A stretch of DNA of 64,000 nucleotides, from the NCBI GenBank assembly GCA_023461435.1, contig JAEYLC010000020.1, positions 77,225-141,224 on the forward strand, given 5' to 3'. Positions 43,165-52,621 of this stretch are shown piece by piece. This DNA is from Bacillota bacterium (GTDB lineage: Bacteria; Bacillota; Clostridia; Christensenellales; SZUA-584). The notes under the pieces are model-generated. The model was not told where the DNA came from. It did no database searches and saw only the letters and a program-made list of their open reading frames with translations. The first letter of the stretch is position 1; every line of letters starts with the position of its first letter. The translations under genes were made by a program, and so were the position numbers.

Positions 43165-44288
43165 TTCTCATCCTCGTAATAGAGTCTTGGCACGCGCGGT
43201 GAAAGCGCGCAGAGTATCTCGTAGTTGATTGTGCCGCACAATGCCGCGTATTCCTCAACGGGCAAGCTTGCCCCCCGCTGGCTTCCGAAGCACACGACGT
43301 TGTCGTGCAGCTTCACGCCATCGATATCCGTTACGTCAACGAGTATCTGGTCCATACAGACGCGCCCCACAACCTTTGCGCGCCGGCCGCCGACGAGCAC
43401 CTCTCCCCTGTTTGACAGCAATCGGTTAAAGCCGTCCGCATATCCGATGGGCAGCGTCGCGATGCGCGTTTCCCTCGTCGTTGTGTATGTGGCGCCATAG
43501 CTTAGTTTTTCCCCGGGACCGATCATTTTAATATGCGACACCTGCGTGTGCAGCGACATCGCCGGCTCGAGCTTCACATCCTTTTTCACCTCATCCGACG
43601 GATAGCAGCCGTACATCGCGATGCCGACACGCACCATATCGTAGGCGAGCCCCTGACAATCGAGCGTGCCGCCGCTGTTCGCGGCATGGATGATCGGTGA
43701 AAAACCTTTGTCTCTGACGAGCGCGATAAACTCCTGAAAGCGCTCGTTCTGCTGATTTGTATACGCCTTGTCCGCTTCGTCCGCCGTCGCGAAATGCGTC
43801 ATCAGCCCTTCGAGACTGAGCAGCTGCGTATCCGCGATGATGTCGAGCAGTTCGCCCGCTTCCTCAAGCGTTTTGACGCCGACGCGGTTCATGCCCGTAT
43901 CCACCTTCAAATGCAGCTTCATCGCTCTGCCGAACTCTTTGGCGGCATCGAGCGCGCTATTGACGCAGTCGCGCGAGGTGATCACCATCGACAGATCAAG
44001 GTCGGCCGCTTTGCGCCACTGCGAACGGTTGGCCGGACCGAGCACGAGTATCGGTGCGGTAATTCCTTCATCCCTGAGCGCCGCCGCTTCTTCGGGGATC
44101 GCGACCGCGATCCAGTCCGCGCCCGCTTCGATCGCGGCCTTGGAAATCATCACGCTGCCATGGCCGTAGCCGTCCGCCTTGGCCACGGCGCAGAACATCG
44201 TTTTTTCCGGCAGTGTTTTTTTAATATTAACCACATTGCGCTTGATCGCGCTTAAATTAACCTTCGCGTATGTCGGCCTTAATAACAT
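43161..44288 (-). CDS. alr: Alanine racemase
   Basis: From the ATG at 44288, after GAAGGATATC, the protein is 375 residues. The PLP lysine is Lys37 in AVAKADGYGHG. The second catalytic tyrosine lies in KLSYGATYTT. HAANSGGTL and RVGIAMYGCYP are PLP-barrel signatures. It supplies D-alanine for peptidoglycan. The upstream in-frame extension of 11 codons lacks a ribosome site. The gene follows the ACT gene by 50 bases. Confidence 0.95.
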   Translation of the reverse strand: MLLRPTYAKVNLSAIKRNVVNIKKTLPEKTMFCAVAKADGYGHGSVMISKAAIEAGADWIAVAIPEEAAALRDEGITAPILVLGPANRSQWRKAADLDLSMVITSRDCVNSALDAAKEFGRAMKLHLKVDTGMNRVGVKTLEEAGELLDIIADTQLLSLEGLMTHFATADEADKAYTNQQNERFQEFIALVRDKGFSPIIHAANSGGTLDCQGLAYDMVRVGIAMYGCYPSDEVKKDVKLEPAMSLHTQVSHIKMIGPGEKLSYGATYTTTRETRIATLPIGYADGFNRLLSNRGEVLVGGRRAKVVGRVCMDQILVDVTDIDGVKLHDNVVCFGSQRGASLPVEEYAALCGTINYEILCALSPRVPRLYYEDEK

Positions 44289-44338
44289 GATATCCTTCTT
44301 TATAAGGCGCCCGAGGTTCAAGCGTCGTTAAAATTTTG

Positions 44339-44767
44339 TTAAATCCCATAAATATCCTGCTCGGAAAGCAGCTTGACGCCGCCTTCTGTCAGCGCATTTG
44401 TCGCCTTTGCGATATCCTCGACACGGAAGAGTATCAGCGCGTTTTCATTGGGCGTGCGCACAAAAGAATACAGATACTCTACGCTGATGTCCGCCTGATC
44501 GAGCAGCTTTAGCACCTGAGCGAGACCGCCCGGCTTATCGGTGACCTCCGCCACGATCACATCGGTTGTGCTCGCTGTGAAGCCGTGGCCTTTGAGCATC
44601 GCGATCGCCTTGTCGGGTTCGCTCACGATACAGCGCATAATGCCGAAATTCGTCGTGTCGGCAATAGACAGCGCGATGAGATCCACACCGCCCTCGCCGA
44701 ACACCTCCGTGATTTTGGCCAGACGGCCCTTTTTGTTTTCCACAAATACGGATATCTGCTTAATCAT
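44339..44767 (-). CDS. Tandem ACT-domain protein
   Basis: The 142-residue protein is two ACT domains (about 1-70 and 71-142): KQISVFVENKKGRLAKITEVF and VIVAEVTDKPGGLAQVLKLL. Such proteins bind amino acids and are commonly encoded beside paaK/ior genes, suggesting a sensor or regulator of aromatic amino-acid catabolism. It has no DNA-binding domain. It starts after AAGGAGGCG and follows paaK by 18 bases. Confidence 0.88.
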   Translation of the reverse strand: MIKQISVFVENKKGRLAKITEVFGEGGVDLIALSIADTTNFGIMRCIVSEPDKAIAMLKGHGFTASTTDVIVAEVTDKPGGLAQVLKLLDQADISVEYLYSFVRTPNENALILFRVEDIAKATNALTEGGVKLLSEQDIYGI

Positions 44768-44785
44768 CACTACGCCTCCTTATAT

Positions 44786-46084
44786 TTAGAGTTGTCTCTT
44801 GTCGATCACGCGCTTGGCCTTGCCTTCGCTGCGCGCGATGGTCTTGGGCTCCACGAGCGTGACCTGAACACCAATATTGAGTACTGTCTGTATTTCCGCA
44901 CAGATTCGTTTCTGCAGCGCTTCAAGCCTTTTGATCTCGTCCGAGAAGATTTCGGCGGATACCTCCACCTGCACCTCGAGCGTATCGGTGTTGTCCACGC
45001 GGTCCACCACGATCTGGTAGTGCGGCTCCACCTCGGCGATGTTCACGAGCACGCCTTCGATCTGCGACGGGAATACGTTGACGCCGCGGATGATCAGCAT
45101 GTCGTCGGTGCGCCCGAGCACCTTGCTCATGCGCGCCATCGTGCGGCCGCAGCCGCAGGTGTCGACGCTGAGCGACGTGATGTCGCGCGTGCGGTAGCGG
45201 ATCAGCGGGATACCGTCCTTGTCGATCGTTGTGATCACGAGCTCGCCCTTTTCACCGTACGGCAGGGGTTCGAGCGTGTTGGGATCGATGATCTCCGCGA
45301 GGAAGAAATCCTCCGCGATATGCAGGCCCTGTTTATATTCGCAGTCCGCCGCGACGCCCGGCCCCATGATCTCGCTGAGGCCGTAAATGTCGATCGCAAG
45401 CAGGTTCAGCCGCTGTTCGATCTCGGTGCGCATCGCCTCGGTCCACGGCTCCGCGCCGAACACGCCGCCCGTGAGCTTTAAGCTTTTGGGGTCAATGCCC
45501 ATCTCCTCCATCGTTTCCGCGAGGTACAGCGCGTATGAAGGCGTGCAGGCCAGCAGCGTCGTGCCGAAATCCTGCATCAGCATGATCTGGCGCTTCGTGT
45601 TGCCGCCCGAAACGGGGATCGTCATCGCGCCGAGCGCTTCCGCGCCGTAGTGCGCACCGAGGCCGCCCGTGAACAAACCGTAGCCGTAGGCCACCTGTAT
45701 CACCGAGTGTTTGCTTCCGCCCGCGAAAGTAAACGTGCGCGCCATGAGATCGCCCCAGTTTTTGATGTCGCGCTTTGTGTATCCCACCACGGTGGGCTTT
45801 CCGGTCGTGCCGGACGACGCGTGCACACGGCAGATCTCTTCCTGCGGCACCGCGAACATCCCGAACGGATAGTTGTCTCTTAAATCCTGTTTGAGCGTGA
45901 AGGGCAGCAGCTTCACATCGTCCACGCTTTTGATATCCTCGGGCTTCACGCCCTTTTCATCGAACGCCTTTTTATAGAAAGGCACATTCTCATACACCTT
46001 TTTGACTGTGGCAGCAAGCTTTTTCGTCTGCAATGCGCGAAGCTGCCCGCGGTCCATGCATTCGATTTCTTTATTCCAATACAT
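44786..46084 (-). CDS. paaK: Phenylacetate-CoA ligase (first paralogue)
   Basis: The 432-residue adenylate-forming enzyme activates an aryl acid to aryl-acetyl-CoA. It shows the AMP-binding motif VHASSGTTGKPTVVGYT, the YGLSEIMGPG segment and a C-terminal GVNVFPSQIEG lid motif. It directly follows iorB. A paralogue of 433 residues lies on the other side of iorAB (48430-49731). The immediate context indicates interplay with aryl-pyruvate oxidation. Confidence 0.93.
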   Translation of the reverse strand: MYWNKEIECMDRGQLRALQTKKLAATVKKVYENVPFYKKAFDEKGVKPEDIKSVDDVKLLPFTLKQDLRDNYPFGMFAVPQEEICRVHASSGTTGKPTVVGYTKRDIKNWGDLMARTFTFAGGSKHSVIQVAYGYGLFTGGLGAHYGAEALGAMTIPVSGGNTKRQIMLMQDFGTTLLACTPSYALYLAETMEEMGIDPKSLKLTGGVFGAEPWTEAMRTEIEQRLNLLAIDIYGLSEIMGPGVAADCEYKQGLHIAEDFFLAEIIDPNTLEPLPYGEKGELVITTIDKDGIPLIRYRTRDITSLSVDTCGCGRTMARMSKVLGRTDDMLIIRGVNVFPSQIEGVLVNIAEVEPHYQIVVDRVDNTDTLEVQVEVSAEIFSDEIKRLEALQKRICAEIQTVLNIGVQVTLVEPKTIARSEGKAKRVIDKRQL

Positions 46085-46105
46085 TGTATTCCTCCACTAT
46101 TTCGT

Positions 46106-46672
46106 TTAAGCGTTATAGCCCTTTTCGAATGCCGCGAGATTGACCTCCAGCGTTTTTGGGGGAACCGTTTGTTTAATGGCATCGAGGAAGGCTTGTTTTT
46201 CAATATCCATGTGCCTTGCGAGCACGCCGAGCAGTACGATGTTGAGCGCCTTTAGGTTGCCCGCCTCTTTCGCGAGCGAGAGAGCGTCCACAAACACCGC
46301 ATCCGGCACAATCTTGCGCACGCGCGATTCGATATCCGCAGGATATTGCTGCGCGCCCGTGATCACGGGCATCGGCAGAATCTCCTGCGTGTTAATAAAC
46401 ATCCTGCCGTTTTTTTTCAAACGGCCGCACCACCTCAATGCTTCGAGCTTTTCAAAAGCCAGAATAATATCCGCGCCTGCTTCGTCGATGACGGGCGCGT
46501 AAACCTTATCTCCGAAACGGACGTGCGTCACGACGCTGCCGCCGCGCTGGGCCATCCCGTGCACCTCCGAAAGCTTCACATCATATCCCAAATTGATCGC
46601 CAGATTCCCAAGAACCCGGCTCGCGAGCAGCGTCCCCTGCCCGCCGACACCCACAATCAATATATCCGTCAT
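46106..46672 (-). CDS. iorB: Indolepyruvate:ferredoxin oxidoreductase beta subunit
   Basis: The 189-residue protein starts at the ATG sharing ATGA with the iorA stop. It has VGVGGQGTLLASRVLG and the SEVHGMAQRGGSVVTHVRFG motif of the gamma-type domain of 2-oxoacid:ferredoxin oxidoreductases. With IorA it converts aryl pyruvates such as indolepyruvate and phenylpyruvate to aryl-acetyl-CoA, reducing ferredoxin. The longer in-frame start lies inside iorA and is rejected. Confidence 0.95.
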   Translation of the reverse strand: MTDILIVGVGGQGTLLASRVLGNLAINLGYDVKLSEVHGMAQRGGSVVTHVRFGDKVYAPVIDEAGADIILAFEKLEALRWCGRLKKNGRMFINTQEILPMPVITGAQQYPADIESRVRKIVPDAVFVDALSLAKEAGNLKALNIVLLGVLARHMDIEKQAFLDAIKQTVPPKTLEVNLAAFEKGYNA

Positions 46673-48402
46673 ACGCATACCCCTTGAGTTTCTATCGCAC
46701 CGAACGCGCACACGTTTTGGCAAAGCCCGCAGCCGGTGCAAACGCTGGAGTCAATCTCCATGCCTTTGTCCGTGTTCTTGATGGCCGGACAGCCAAGCTT
46801 TAAGCACATGCCGCAGCTCTGGCACTTGTCCGTAATCTTATAAGGCGGCAGCACGCTTTTCTTGTCGAGCAGCGCACACGGCCGCTTGGTGATGACCACG
46901 CTGAGTTCCTCGCGCGCCGTTTCTTCTTTGAGAATCTGTGTGAGCTCTTTTAAGTTGAACGGATCGACGATACGCACGTTTTTCACGCCGATGGCACTCA
47001 CAAGCGCGGGAATATCAATCGCGTAGGCGATATCGCCCTTCACTGTTTTGCCGGTGGCGGGATTGTCCTGATGGCCTGTCATGCCCGTCGTCGAGTTGTC
47101 AAGTATGATAACTGTGGAGGTCGCGCCGTTGTAGACCATGTCCACAAGGCCCGTGATCCCCGAATGGAAGAACGTCGAATCACCGATCACAGCGACCAGC
47201 TTTCGCGCGTAATCCTTGCCGCGTGCTTTTTCCATGCCCATCGCCATGCCGATGCTCGCGCCCATGCAGACGCACGCGTCGATGCCCTGAAGCGGCGGCA
47301 GCGCGCCGAGTGTATAGCAGCCGATATCGCCCGTGGCCGTCAGCCCCAATTTTTTAAGCACATAAAACACGGCTCGGTGCGGGCAGCCGGGGCACATGAC
47401 CGGCGGCCTTTGAGGCAGATCGCCCGGGTCGCAGATATCCTTTTTCTCGCCGCCGATTTTTTCGGCGACAAGGTTCACGCTGTATTCGCCCTGAACCGTG
47501 AATATCTCCTTGCCGATTACCTTGATGCCCATCGCCTTGATCTGGTTTTCAAAGAACGGCTCAAGCTCTTCCACCACATAAAGCGTCTCCACCTGCGAGG
47601 CGAAATCGCGGATGAGCTTTTCGGGTATCGGATAGACGAGCCCCAGCTTGAGTGTGCTCGCCTGCGGCAGCGCCTCGCGCACGTAGTTGTACGCCACGCC
47701 GCTCGTCACAATGCCGATTTTCTTGTCTCTGTATTCCGTCACGTTGACGGCCAGCGTATCCGCCGCCGCCTTGATCTTATGCATACGCTGCTCCACAACG
47801 ACGTGGCGCTTCTTCGCCATACCCGGCATCATCACATACTTCGCGATATCCTTCTGGTAGGGTTTGAGCATTTCGCCCGCGCGCGTGCCAAGCTCCACAA
47901 GCCCCTGCGAGTGCGAGAGACGCGTATTCGAACGCACGAGCACCGGCGTATCATACTGCTCGGAAAGCTCGTAGGCAAGCTTCATATAGTCTTTGGCTTC
48001 TTTGCTGTCGGCCGGCTCGAGCATCGGCACATGCGCGCTGCGCGCGTAGAACCGCGAATCCTGCTCGTTCTGGCTCGAATGCATGCCCGGATCGTCCGCG
48101 ACAATGATCACAAGACCGCCGTTCACGCCCGTATAAGAGACGGTGAACAGCGGATCGGCCGCGACATTTAATCCCACATGCTTCATGCAGCAAAGCGCGC
48201 GCGCACCCGCGATCGACGCGCCGATCGCCACCTCAAGCGCCACCTTCTCGTTGGGCGCCCATTCGGCGTATATTTCATCGTATTTTGCGATGTTTTCCGT
48301 GATTTCTGTGCTTGGCGTTCCCGGATACGCCGCGGCGACCGTCACGCCCGCTTCATAAGCACCGCGCGCAAACGCCTCGTTTCCCAGCATCAGCTTCTTC
48401 AT
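46669..48402 (-). CDS. iorA: Indolepyruvate:ferredoxin oxidoreductase alpha subunit
   Basis: The 577-residue protein has an N-terminal pyrimidine domain (GNEAFARGAYEAGVTVAAAYPGTPS), a TPP-binding domain with GDIGCYTLGALPPL and GDSTFFHSGITGL, and a C-terminal ferredoxin domain with two CxxCxxCxxxC clusters (CQSCGMCLKLGCP, CTGCGLCQNVC). It oxidises aryl pyruvates from transamination of Trp, Phe and Tyr, yielding reduced ferredoxin and aryl-acetyl-CoA. It overlaps iorB and lies 27 bases after the second paaK. Confidence 0.96.
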   Translation of the reverse strand: MKKLMLGNEAFARGAYEAGVTVAAAYPGTPSTEITENIAKYDEIYAEWAPNEKVALEVAIGASIAGARALCCMKHVGLNVAADPLFTVSYTGVNGGLVIIVADDPGMHSSQNEQDSRFYARSAHVPMLEPADSKEAKDYMKLAYELSEQYDTPVLVRSNTRLSHSQGLVELGTRAGEMLKPYQKDIAKYVMMPGMAKKRHVVVEQRMHKIKAAADTLAVNVTEYRDKKIGIVTSGVAYNYVREALPQASTLKLGLVYPIPEKLIRDFASQVETLYVVEELEPFFENQIKAMGIKVIGKEIFTVQGEYSVNLVAEKIGGEKKDICDPGDLPQRPPVMCPGCPHRAVFYVLKKLGLTATGDIGCYTLGALPPLQGIDACVCMGASIGMAMGMEKARGKDYARKLVAVIGDSTFFHSGITGLVDMVYNGATSTVIILDNSTTGMTGHQDNPATGKTVKGDIAYAIDIPALVSAIGVKNVRIVDPFNLKELTQILKEETAREELSVVITKRPCALLDKKSVLPPYKITDKCQSCGMCLKLGCPAIKNTDKGMEIDSSVCTGCGLCQNVCAFGAIETQGVCV

Positions 48403-48429
48403 TCGTTTCCCCTCATGTTGTCTAATAAT

Positions 48430-49731
48430 TTATGACTGCCCGCGCAGGTCGGTGACGCGCTTGGCCTTGCCTTCAAACCGCTTGAGCGACCGAGGCTCGA
48501 CAAGCTTCACATCCGCGCCGATATTGAGTACCGTGTAGAGCGCGTGCTTGATTTTCTTTTCGAGCGCTTCCAGCGCGCTGAACTTTTCAATCAGCGACGC
48601 GTCCGTCACCTCGACGAGCACCTCTATTTTGTCCATATAGCCGTCCTTGCGGACGATGATCTCATAATGCGGCCCGATATCCTCGACGCCGAGCAGCACG
48701 CTCTCAATCTGCGACGGGAACACGTTGACGCCACGGATGATCAGCATATCGTCCGTACGGCCCTGCACTTTGGCCATGCGCATCGAGGTGCGCCCGCATT
48801 CGCACTTCTCGGGTATCAGCCACGTGATATCCTTGGTGCGGTAGCGCAGTATCGGCAGCGCCTCCTTGGAAAGCGCCGTGATGACCATTTCGCCCTTCTC
48901 GCCCACCGGCACCGGTTCGAGTGTTTCCGGGTCGATGATCTCGCAGTAAAAATGGTCCTCACAGATGTGCATGCCGCGCTTGTGATAGCATTCGCCCGAT
49001 ACGCCCGGCCCGATGATCTCACTGAGGCCGTAATTTTCGGTCGCGATGATGTCCCACGCCTGTTCGATCTCGCGGCGCATCTCTTCGGTATGTCCCTCGC
49101 CGCCGAACATCCCGAGACGCAGCGGCAGCGATTTTGCGTCGATGCCCATCTTCTTCGCGGTCTCCGCAAGGTACAGCGCGTAAGACGGCGTGCCGACGAG
49201 CAGCGTGGTCCCGAAATCCTGCATGATATTGATCTGGCGTTCGGAGTTGCCGCCCGATATCGGTATGATGGACGCGCCGAGCTTTTCAAGGCCATAGTGC
49301 AGCCCGAAAGCGCCCGTGAACAGCGTATAGCCAAAGGTGATCTGCGCGATGTCGTCCGGTGTCGCGCCCGCGGCGCAGGCCAGACGCGCGATGCATTCCG
49401 ACCACATGTCGATATCGGCCTTGGTGTACCCGACGACCGTCGGCTTGCCCGTGGTGCCCGAGGATGCGTGAATACGCACGACATCCGTCATCGGAACCGC
49501 GAACAGCTTGTACGGGTAATTGTCTCTCAGATCGTCCTTGACTGTAAACGGGATGCGCCGGATATCGTCCAGCGTTTTTATATCGTCCGGCTTGACGCCA
49601 GCCGCGTCAAGCTTTTTGCGGTAATGCGCCACATTGTTATAGCACCGTTCTACCGTACTTTTGAGCCGCGCGAGCTGTATGGCTTCAATCTCCTGTCGCG
49701 TCGCGCACTCGATCTTCTCATTCCAGATCAT
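48430..49731 (-). CDS. Phenylacetate-CoA ligase (second paralogue)
   Basis: The 433-residue PaaK homologue is clearly a diverged duplicate of the gene at 44786. It has HASSGTTGKPTVVGYTKADI, the NYGLSEIIGPGVSGE segment and the GVNVFPSQIES lid motif. It is first in the paaK-iorA-iorB-paaK set. Two copies may prefer different aryl acids (indole-, phenyl-, hydroxyphenylacetate). Promoter elements were not identified with confidence. Confidence 0.92.
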   Translation of the reverse strand: MIWNEKIECATRQEIEAIQLARLKSTVERCYNNVAHYRKKLDAAGVKPDDIKTLDDIRRIPFTVKDDLRDNYPYKLFAVPMTDVVRIHASSGTTGKPTVVGYTKADIDMWSECIARLACAAGATPDDIAQITFGYTLFTGAFGLHYGLEKLGASIIPISGGNSERQINIMQDFGTTLLVGTPSYALYLAETAKKMGIDAKSLPLRLGMFGGEGHTEEMRREIEQAWDIIATENYGLSEIIGPGVSGECYHKRGMHICEDHFYCEIIDPETLEPVPVGEKGEMVITALSKEALPILRYRTKDITWLIPEKCECGRTSMRMAKVQGRTDDMLIIRGVNVFPSQIESVLLGVEDIGPHYEIIVRKDGYMDKIEVLVEVTDASLIEKFSALEALEKKIKHALYTVLNIGADVKLVEPRSLKRFEGKAKRVTDLRGQS

Positions 49732-50077
49732 ATTTATCTACCTCACTGCATTGTCTTGGCACGCAAATCAGGCCCGTGCTTCCGTGCTTCGATGAATGTA
49801 TAGATTATAGCGTATCATCTGCAAAAAATAAAGCCCAAATGCATACTTTACCTGTCATCCGGGCTGTTTGGTTTGACATTCACGATTAATATTGAAATCT
49901 ATATGTCAAGTATAGAATAGGTTTATGTGCAGTGCGGGTTTCTCAGGAGCGATCAGCGATCGCCCGCGATTAATGCATTGGAGATGCACGGGCGGCCAAT
50001 GGCCGCGACAGAACGGCACGGGGGCCGTTCACTACAGGTTCGCGTAGGGCGCGGCATCCTTGACGCGCCGCACCGCG
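49732..50077. repeat. 346-base intergenic region: weak terminator and dispersed repeats
   Basis: No gene is seen. At 49832-49862 minus-strand AGCCC and GGGCT flank a 20-base region and are followed by TTTATTTTTT, a weak terminator candidate for feoB. At 49927-50060 are dispersed elements, including the hairpin GAACGGC/GCCGTTC (50011-50030) followed by ACTACA. This is the same frame as 401-426, where the arms are GAACGAC/GTCGTTC. Confidence 0.55.
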
Positions 50078-52222
50078 CTATACCAGCCCGAGCAACCTCG
50101 CGACATTCGCCACCACAAAGCAGACCGCGACGCCGCAGACGGTGGGCACCAGAAACGACACCGCCGTCCATTTCCAGCTCTGCGTCTCCTTTTTGATCGT
50201 CCAGCAGGTGGTGCCGCACGGCCAGTGCATGAGCGAAAACAGCATCATGCATACTGCCGTGAGCCACGTCCACCCATGAGACACAAGCAGCCCGCGCAGC
50301 TGATCGAGCGAATCAAGCTCGGCGATGCTGCCCGTTGCCATGTAGCTCATGATGATGATGGGCACCACGATCTCGTTGGCGGGAAATCCAAGTATGAACG
50401 CCATGAGTATAAACCCGTCGAGCCCAATCAGCCGCGCGAAAGGATCGAAGAACGCCGCGCAGTGCGCGAGCAGGCTCGCGTCTCCTACCGTGATGTTCGC
50501 AAGGCACCAGATGATCAGCCCCGCTGGCGCCGCCACGGACACCGCGCGTCCGAGCACAAATAGCGTTCTGTCGAGTATCGACCGCACGATGATCTTGCCG
50601 ATCTGCGGCTTTCTGTACGGCGGCAGCTCAAGCGTGAATGAGGACGGCACCCCTTTGAGCATCGTTTTTGACAGCAGTCTGGAGACAAACAGCGTCATCA
50701 ATATGCCAAATAGTATCACGGCAACGAGCAGCAGCGCGGAAAAGACGGACTGAAACGGCCCCGCCACGACCGCCGTAAAAAACATCGTGATGATCGCGAT
50801 CAGCGTCGGGAAACGGCCGTTGCACGGTACAAAGTTGTTGGTGATCGTCGCGATCAGGCGTTCGCGCGGAGACTCGATGATGCGGCAGCCCACCACGCCC
50901 GCCGCGTTGCAGCCAAAGCCCATGCACATCGTGAGCGCCTGCTTGCCGCAGGCGCACGCGCGCTTGAAGTATTTATCGAGGTTGAAAGCGATGCGCGGCA
51001 GATATCCGAGGTCCTCCAGCAGCGTGAACAGCGGAAAAAATATCGCCATCGGCGGCAGCATCACAGACACCACCCACGCGAGCGTCCGGTAAATGCCGAG
51101 CACGATTACGCCGTGCAGCCAATCAGAAGCGCCGAGCCAGTGAAACAGCGCGGTCAGCTGGTCCTCAAGCCAGAAAAAACCGTCAGACAGCAGCCGTGAC
51201 GGCACATTCGCGCCCGATATCGTGAGCCAGAATATCACGCCAAGCAGCGCGAGCATGATCGGCAGACCGAACACTCTCGATGTGAGCACCTTATCTATCC
51301 GGCGATCAGACTGGTTGTATTTTACATTCTCAAGTCGGACGGCTTCGGCACATATTTTCTCGGCGTGCTTCACGATGCGCGACACGATAAGGTCGCGCAG
51401 TCTGTCCGCATCGATGCCCTGCTCCGCCAGCAGCAAGCGGGCCTCTGCCGTTCTTTCAGCGACGCGCTCATCGCTGAGCAGATCGAATCCGAGATACTGT
51501 TGCACCGCATTCATTAGTGTCGGGTCGGCATCAAGCAGCTTGAGCGCGGTCCAGCGGCTGTTGAGGCGCTCCGCCAGCAGCCGGGCAAGCTCCGGCTCTG
51601 TCAAGGCCGCCGCGCGCTCCACCGATTCGTCATACGGAATACGAAGCGGTTGAGTGCCGCTGTCAGCGTGAGACACATCATACACCGCGTCCATGAGCTC
51701 ATTTAATCCTTTGCCGCTGCGCGCGCTCGTGCCGATCACCGGTACGCGAAGCGCGGCAGAAAGCGCCTGCAAATCGATGTGTATCTTCTTGCGCTTCGCC
51801 TCGTCAAGCAGATTGACGCAGACCACCACCTTATCCGTGATTTCGAGCGTTTGCAAAACGAGATTTAGGTTGCGTTCAAGGCATGTCGCGTCGGTGACGA
51901 CCACAACGGCGTCCGGATCACCGAAGCAAATGAAATCCCTCGCGGCCTCCTCCTCGGCGGAATTCGCCATCAGCGAGTATGTACCCGGGAGATCGACCAT
52001 GATGAAACTCTCACCCTTATGAACGTATCTCCCCTGCGCGTTGGTCACCGTTTTGCCGGGCCAGTTGCCCGTGTGCTGCTTTAATCCCGTCAATGCGTTG
52101 AATACCGTGCTCTTGCCCACATTCGGGTTGCCTGCGAGCGCGATGACCTTGCCGCCGCCGCGTTCTATATGAAGCGCGGACTCCATGGCGCCGCGCCCTG
52201 TCGATTTAAGTGTCAGCCCCAT
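50078..52222 (-). CDS. feoB: Ferrous iron transporter FeoB
   Basis: The 714-residue protein has an N-terminal G domain with GNPNVGKST (31-39), DLPGTYS (77-83) and NLLDEAKR, a helical GDI-like spacer, then a multi-pass membrane domain with two gate regions (MGFGCNAAGVVGCRIIESPRE and FILGFPANEIVVP). It imports Fe(II) in anaerobes. The start at 52222 follows CCGGAGGACG. It follows feoA by 19 bases. There is no feoC. Confidence 0.95.
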   Translation of the reverse strand: MGLTLKSTGRGAMESALHIERGGGKVIALAGNPNVGKSTVFNALTGLKQHTGNWPGKTVTNAQGRYVHKGESFIMVDLPGTYSLMANSAEEEAARDFICFGDPDAVVVVTDATCLERNLNLVLQTLEITDKVVVCVNLLDEAKRKKIHIDLQALSAALRVPVIGTSARSGKGLNELMDAVYDVSHADSGTQPLRIPYDESVERAAALTEPELARLLAERLNSRWTALKLLDADPTLMNAVQQYLGFDLLSDERVAERTAEARLLLAEQGIDADRLRDLIVSRIVKHAEKICAEAVRLENVKYNQSDRRIDKVLTSRVFGLPIMLALLGVIFWLTISGANVPSRLLSDGFFWLEDQLTALFHWLGASDWLHGVIVLGIYRTLAWVVSVMLPPMAIFFPLFTLLEDLGYLPRIAFNLDKYFKRACACGKQALTMCMGFGCNAAGVVGCRIIESPRERLIATITNNFVPCNGRFPTLIAIITMFFTAVVAGPFQSVFSALLLVAVILFGILMTLFVSRLLSKTMLKGVPSSFTLELPPYRKPQIGKIIVRSILDRTLFVLGRAVSVAAPAGLIIWCLANITVGDASLLAHCAAFFDPFARLIGLDGFILMAFILGFPANEIVVPIIIMSYMATGSIAELDSLDQLRGLLVSHGWTWLTAVCMMLFSLMHWPCGTTCWTIKKETQSWKWTAVSFLVPTVCGVAVCFVVANVARLLGLV

Positions 52223-52241
52223 TTTTTCGTCCTCCGGCGCT

Positions 52242-52481
52242 CTAGCTTAACTGAACGAGTATTTTGCCCGCTTCTTCGCTGCGAAGAGCGATTACAGCGC
52301 CGCGGATGTGGTAAGCGACAGGATCGCCCGCGGGGCTTTTGAGCAACGCCTCCACCACGGTATCGATGATGAGCCCCAGGTCGAGCATGCGCCGCCGCGA
52401 CGTGCCGTCGGCGGTGAGCATTTTGACTTTGGCTTTCTGCCCGATGGGCAGGAGGCTCAGCGGTATATATTGATGAGACAT
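52242..52481 (-). CDS. feoA: Ferrous iron transport protein FeoA
   Basis: The 79-residue SH3-like protein has SLLPIGQKAKVKMLTADGTS near the start and RRRMLDLGLIIDTVVEAL, the FeoA core. It is a cytoplasmic partner that modulates FeoB. The ATG at 52481 lies after GGAGGACGCT. The TTG four codons upstream is part of that ribosome site. A divergent DtxR-type gene lies 140 bases away. Confidence 0.94.
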   Translation of the reverse strand: MSHQYIPLSLLPIGQKAKVKMLTADGTSRRRMLDLGLIIDTVVEALLKSPAGDPVAYHIRGAVIALRSEEAGKILVQLS

Positions 52482-52621
52482 AGCGTCCTCCAAAAAAATC
52501 TCTGTTTTAGCCGCGAGAAAGTTTTTTTCTCTACACTATATTCAGATAATTTCGGAGTGTGACGAATATACTGTACCGGATAACAAGCATCTATGAAAAA
52601 ATATATGGTGGTATAAAAAAC

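Noticed and set aside
47071..48171. Plus-strand 366-aa ORF opposite iorA
   Set aside because: Antisense shadow. IorA motifs and Fe-S cysteines are on the minus strand.
48544..49803. Long plus-strand ORF (419 aa) opposite the second paaK
   Set aside because: It is the antisense shadow of a strongly conserved PaaK frame, His/Arg-rich with no motif, and arises from GC-rich codon structure.
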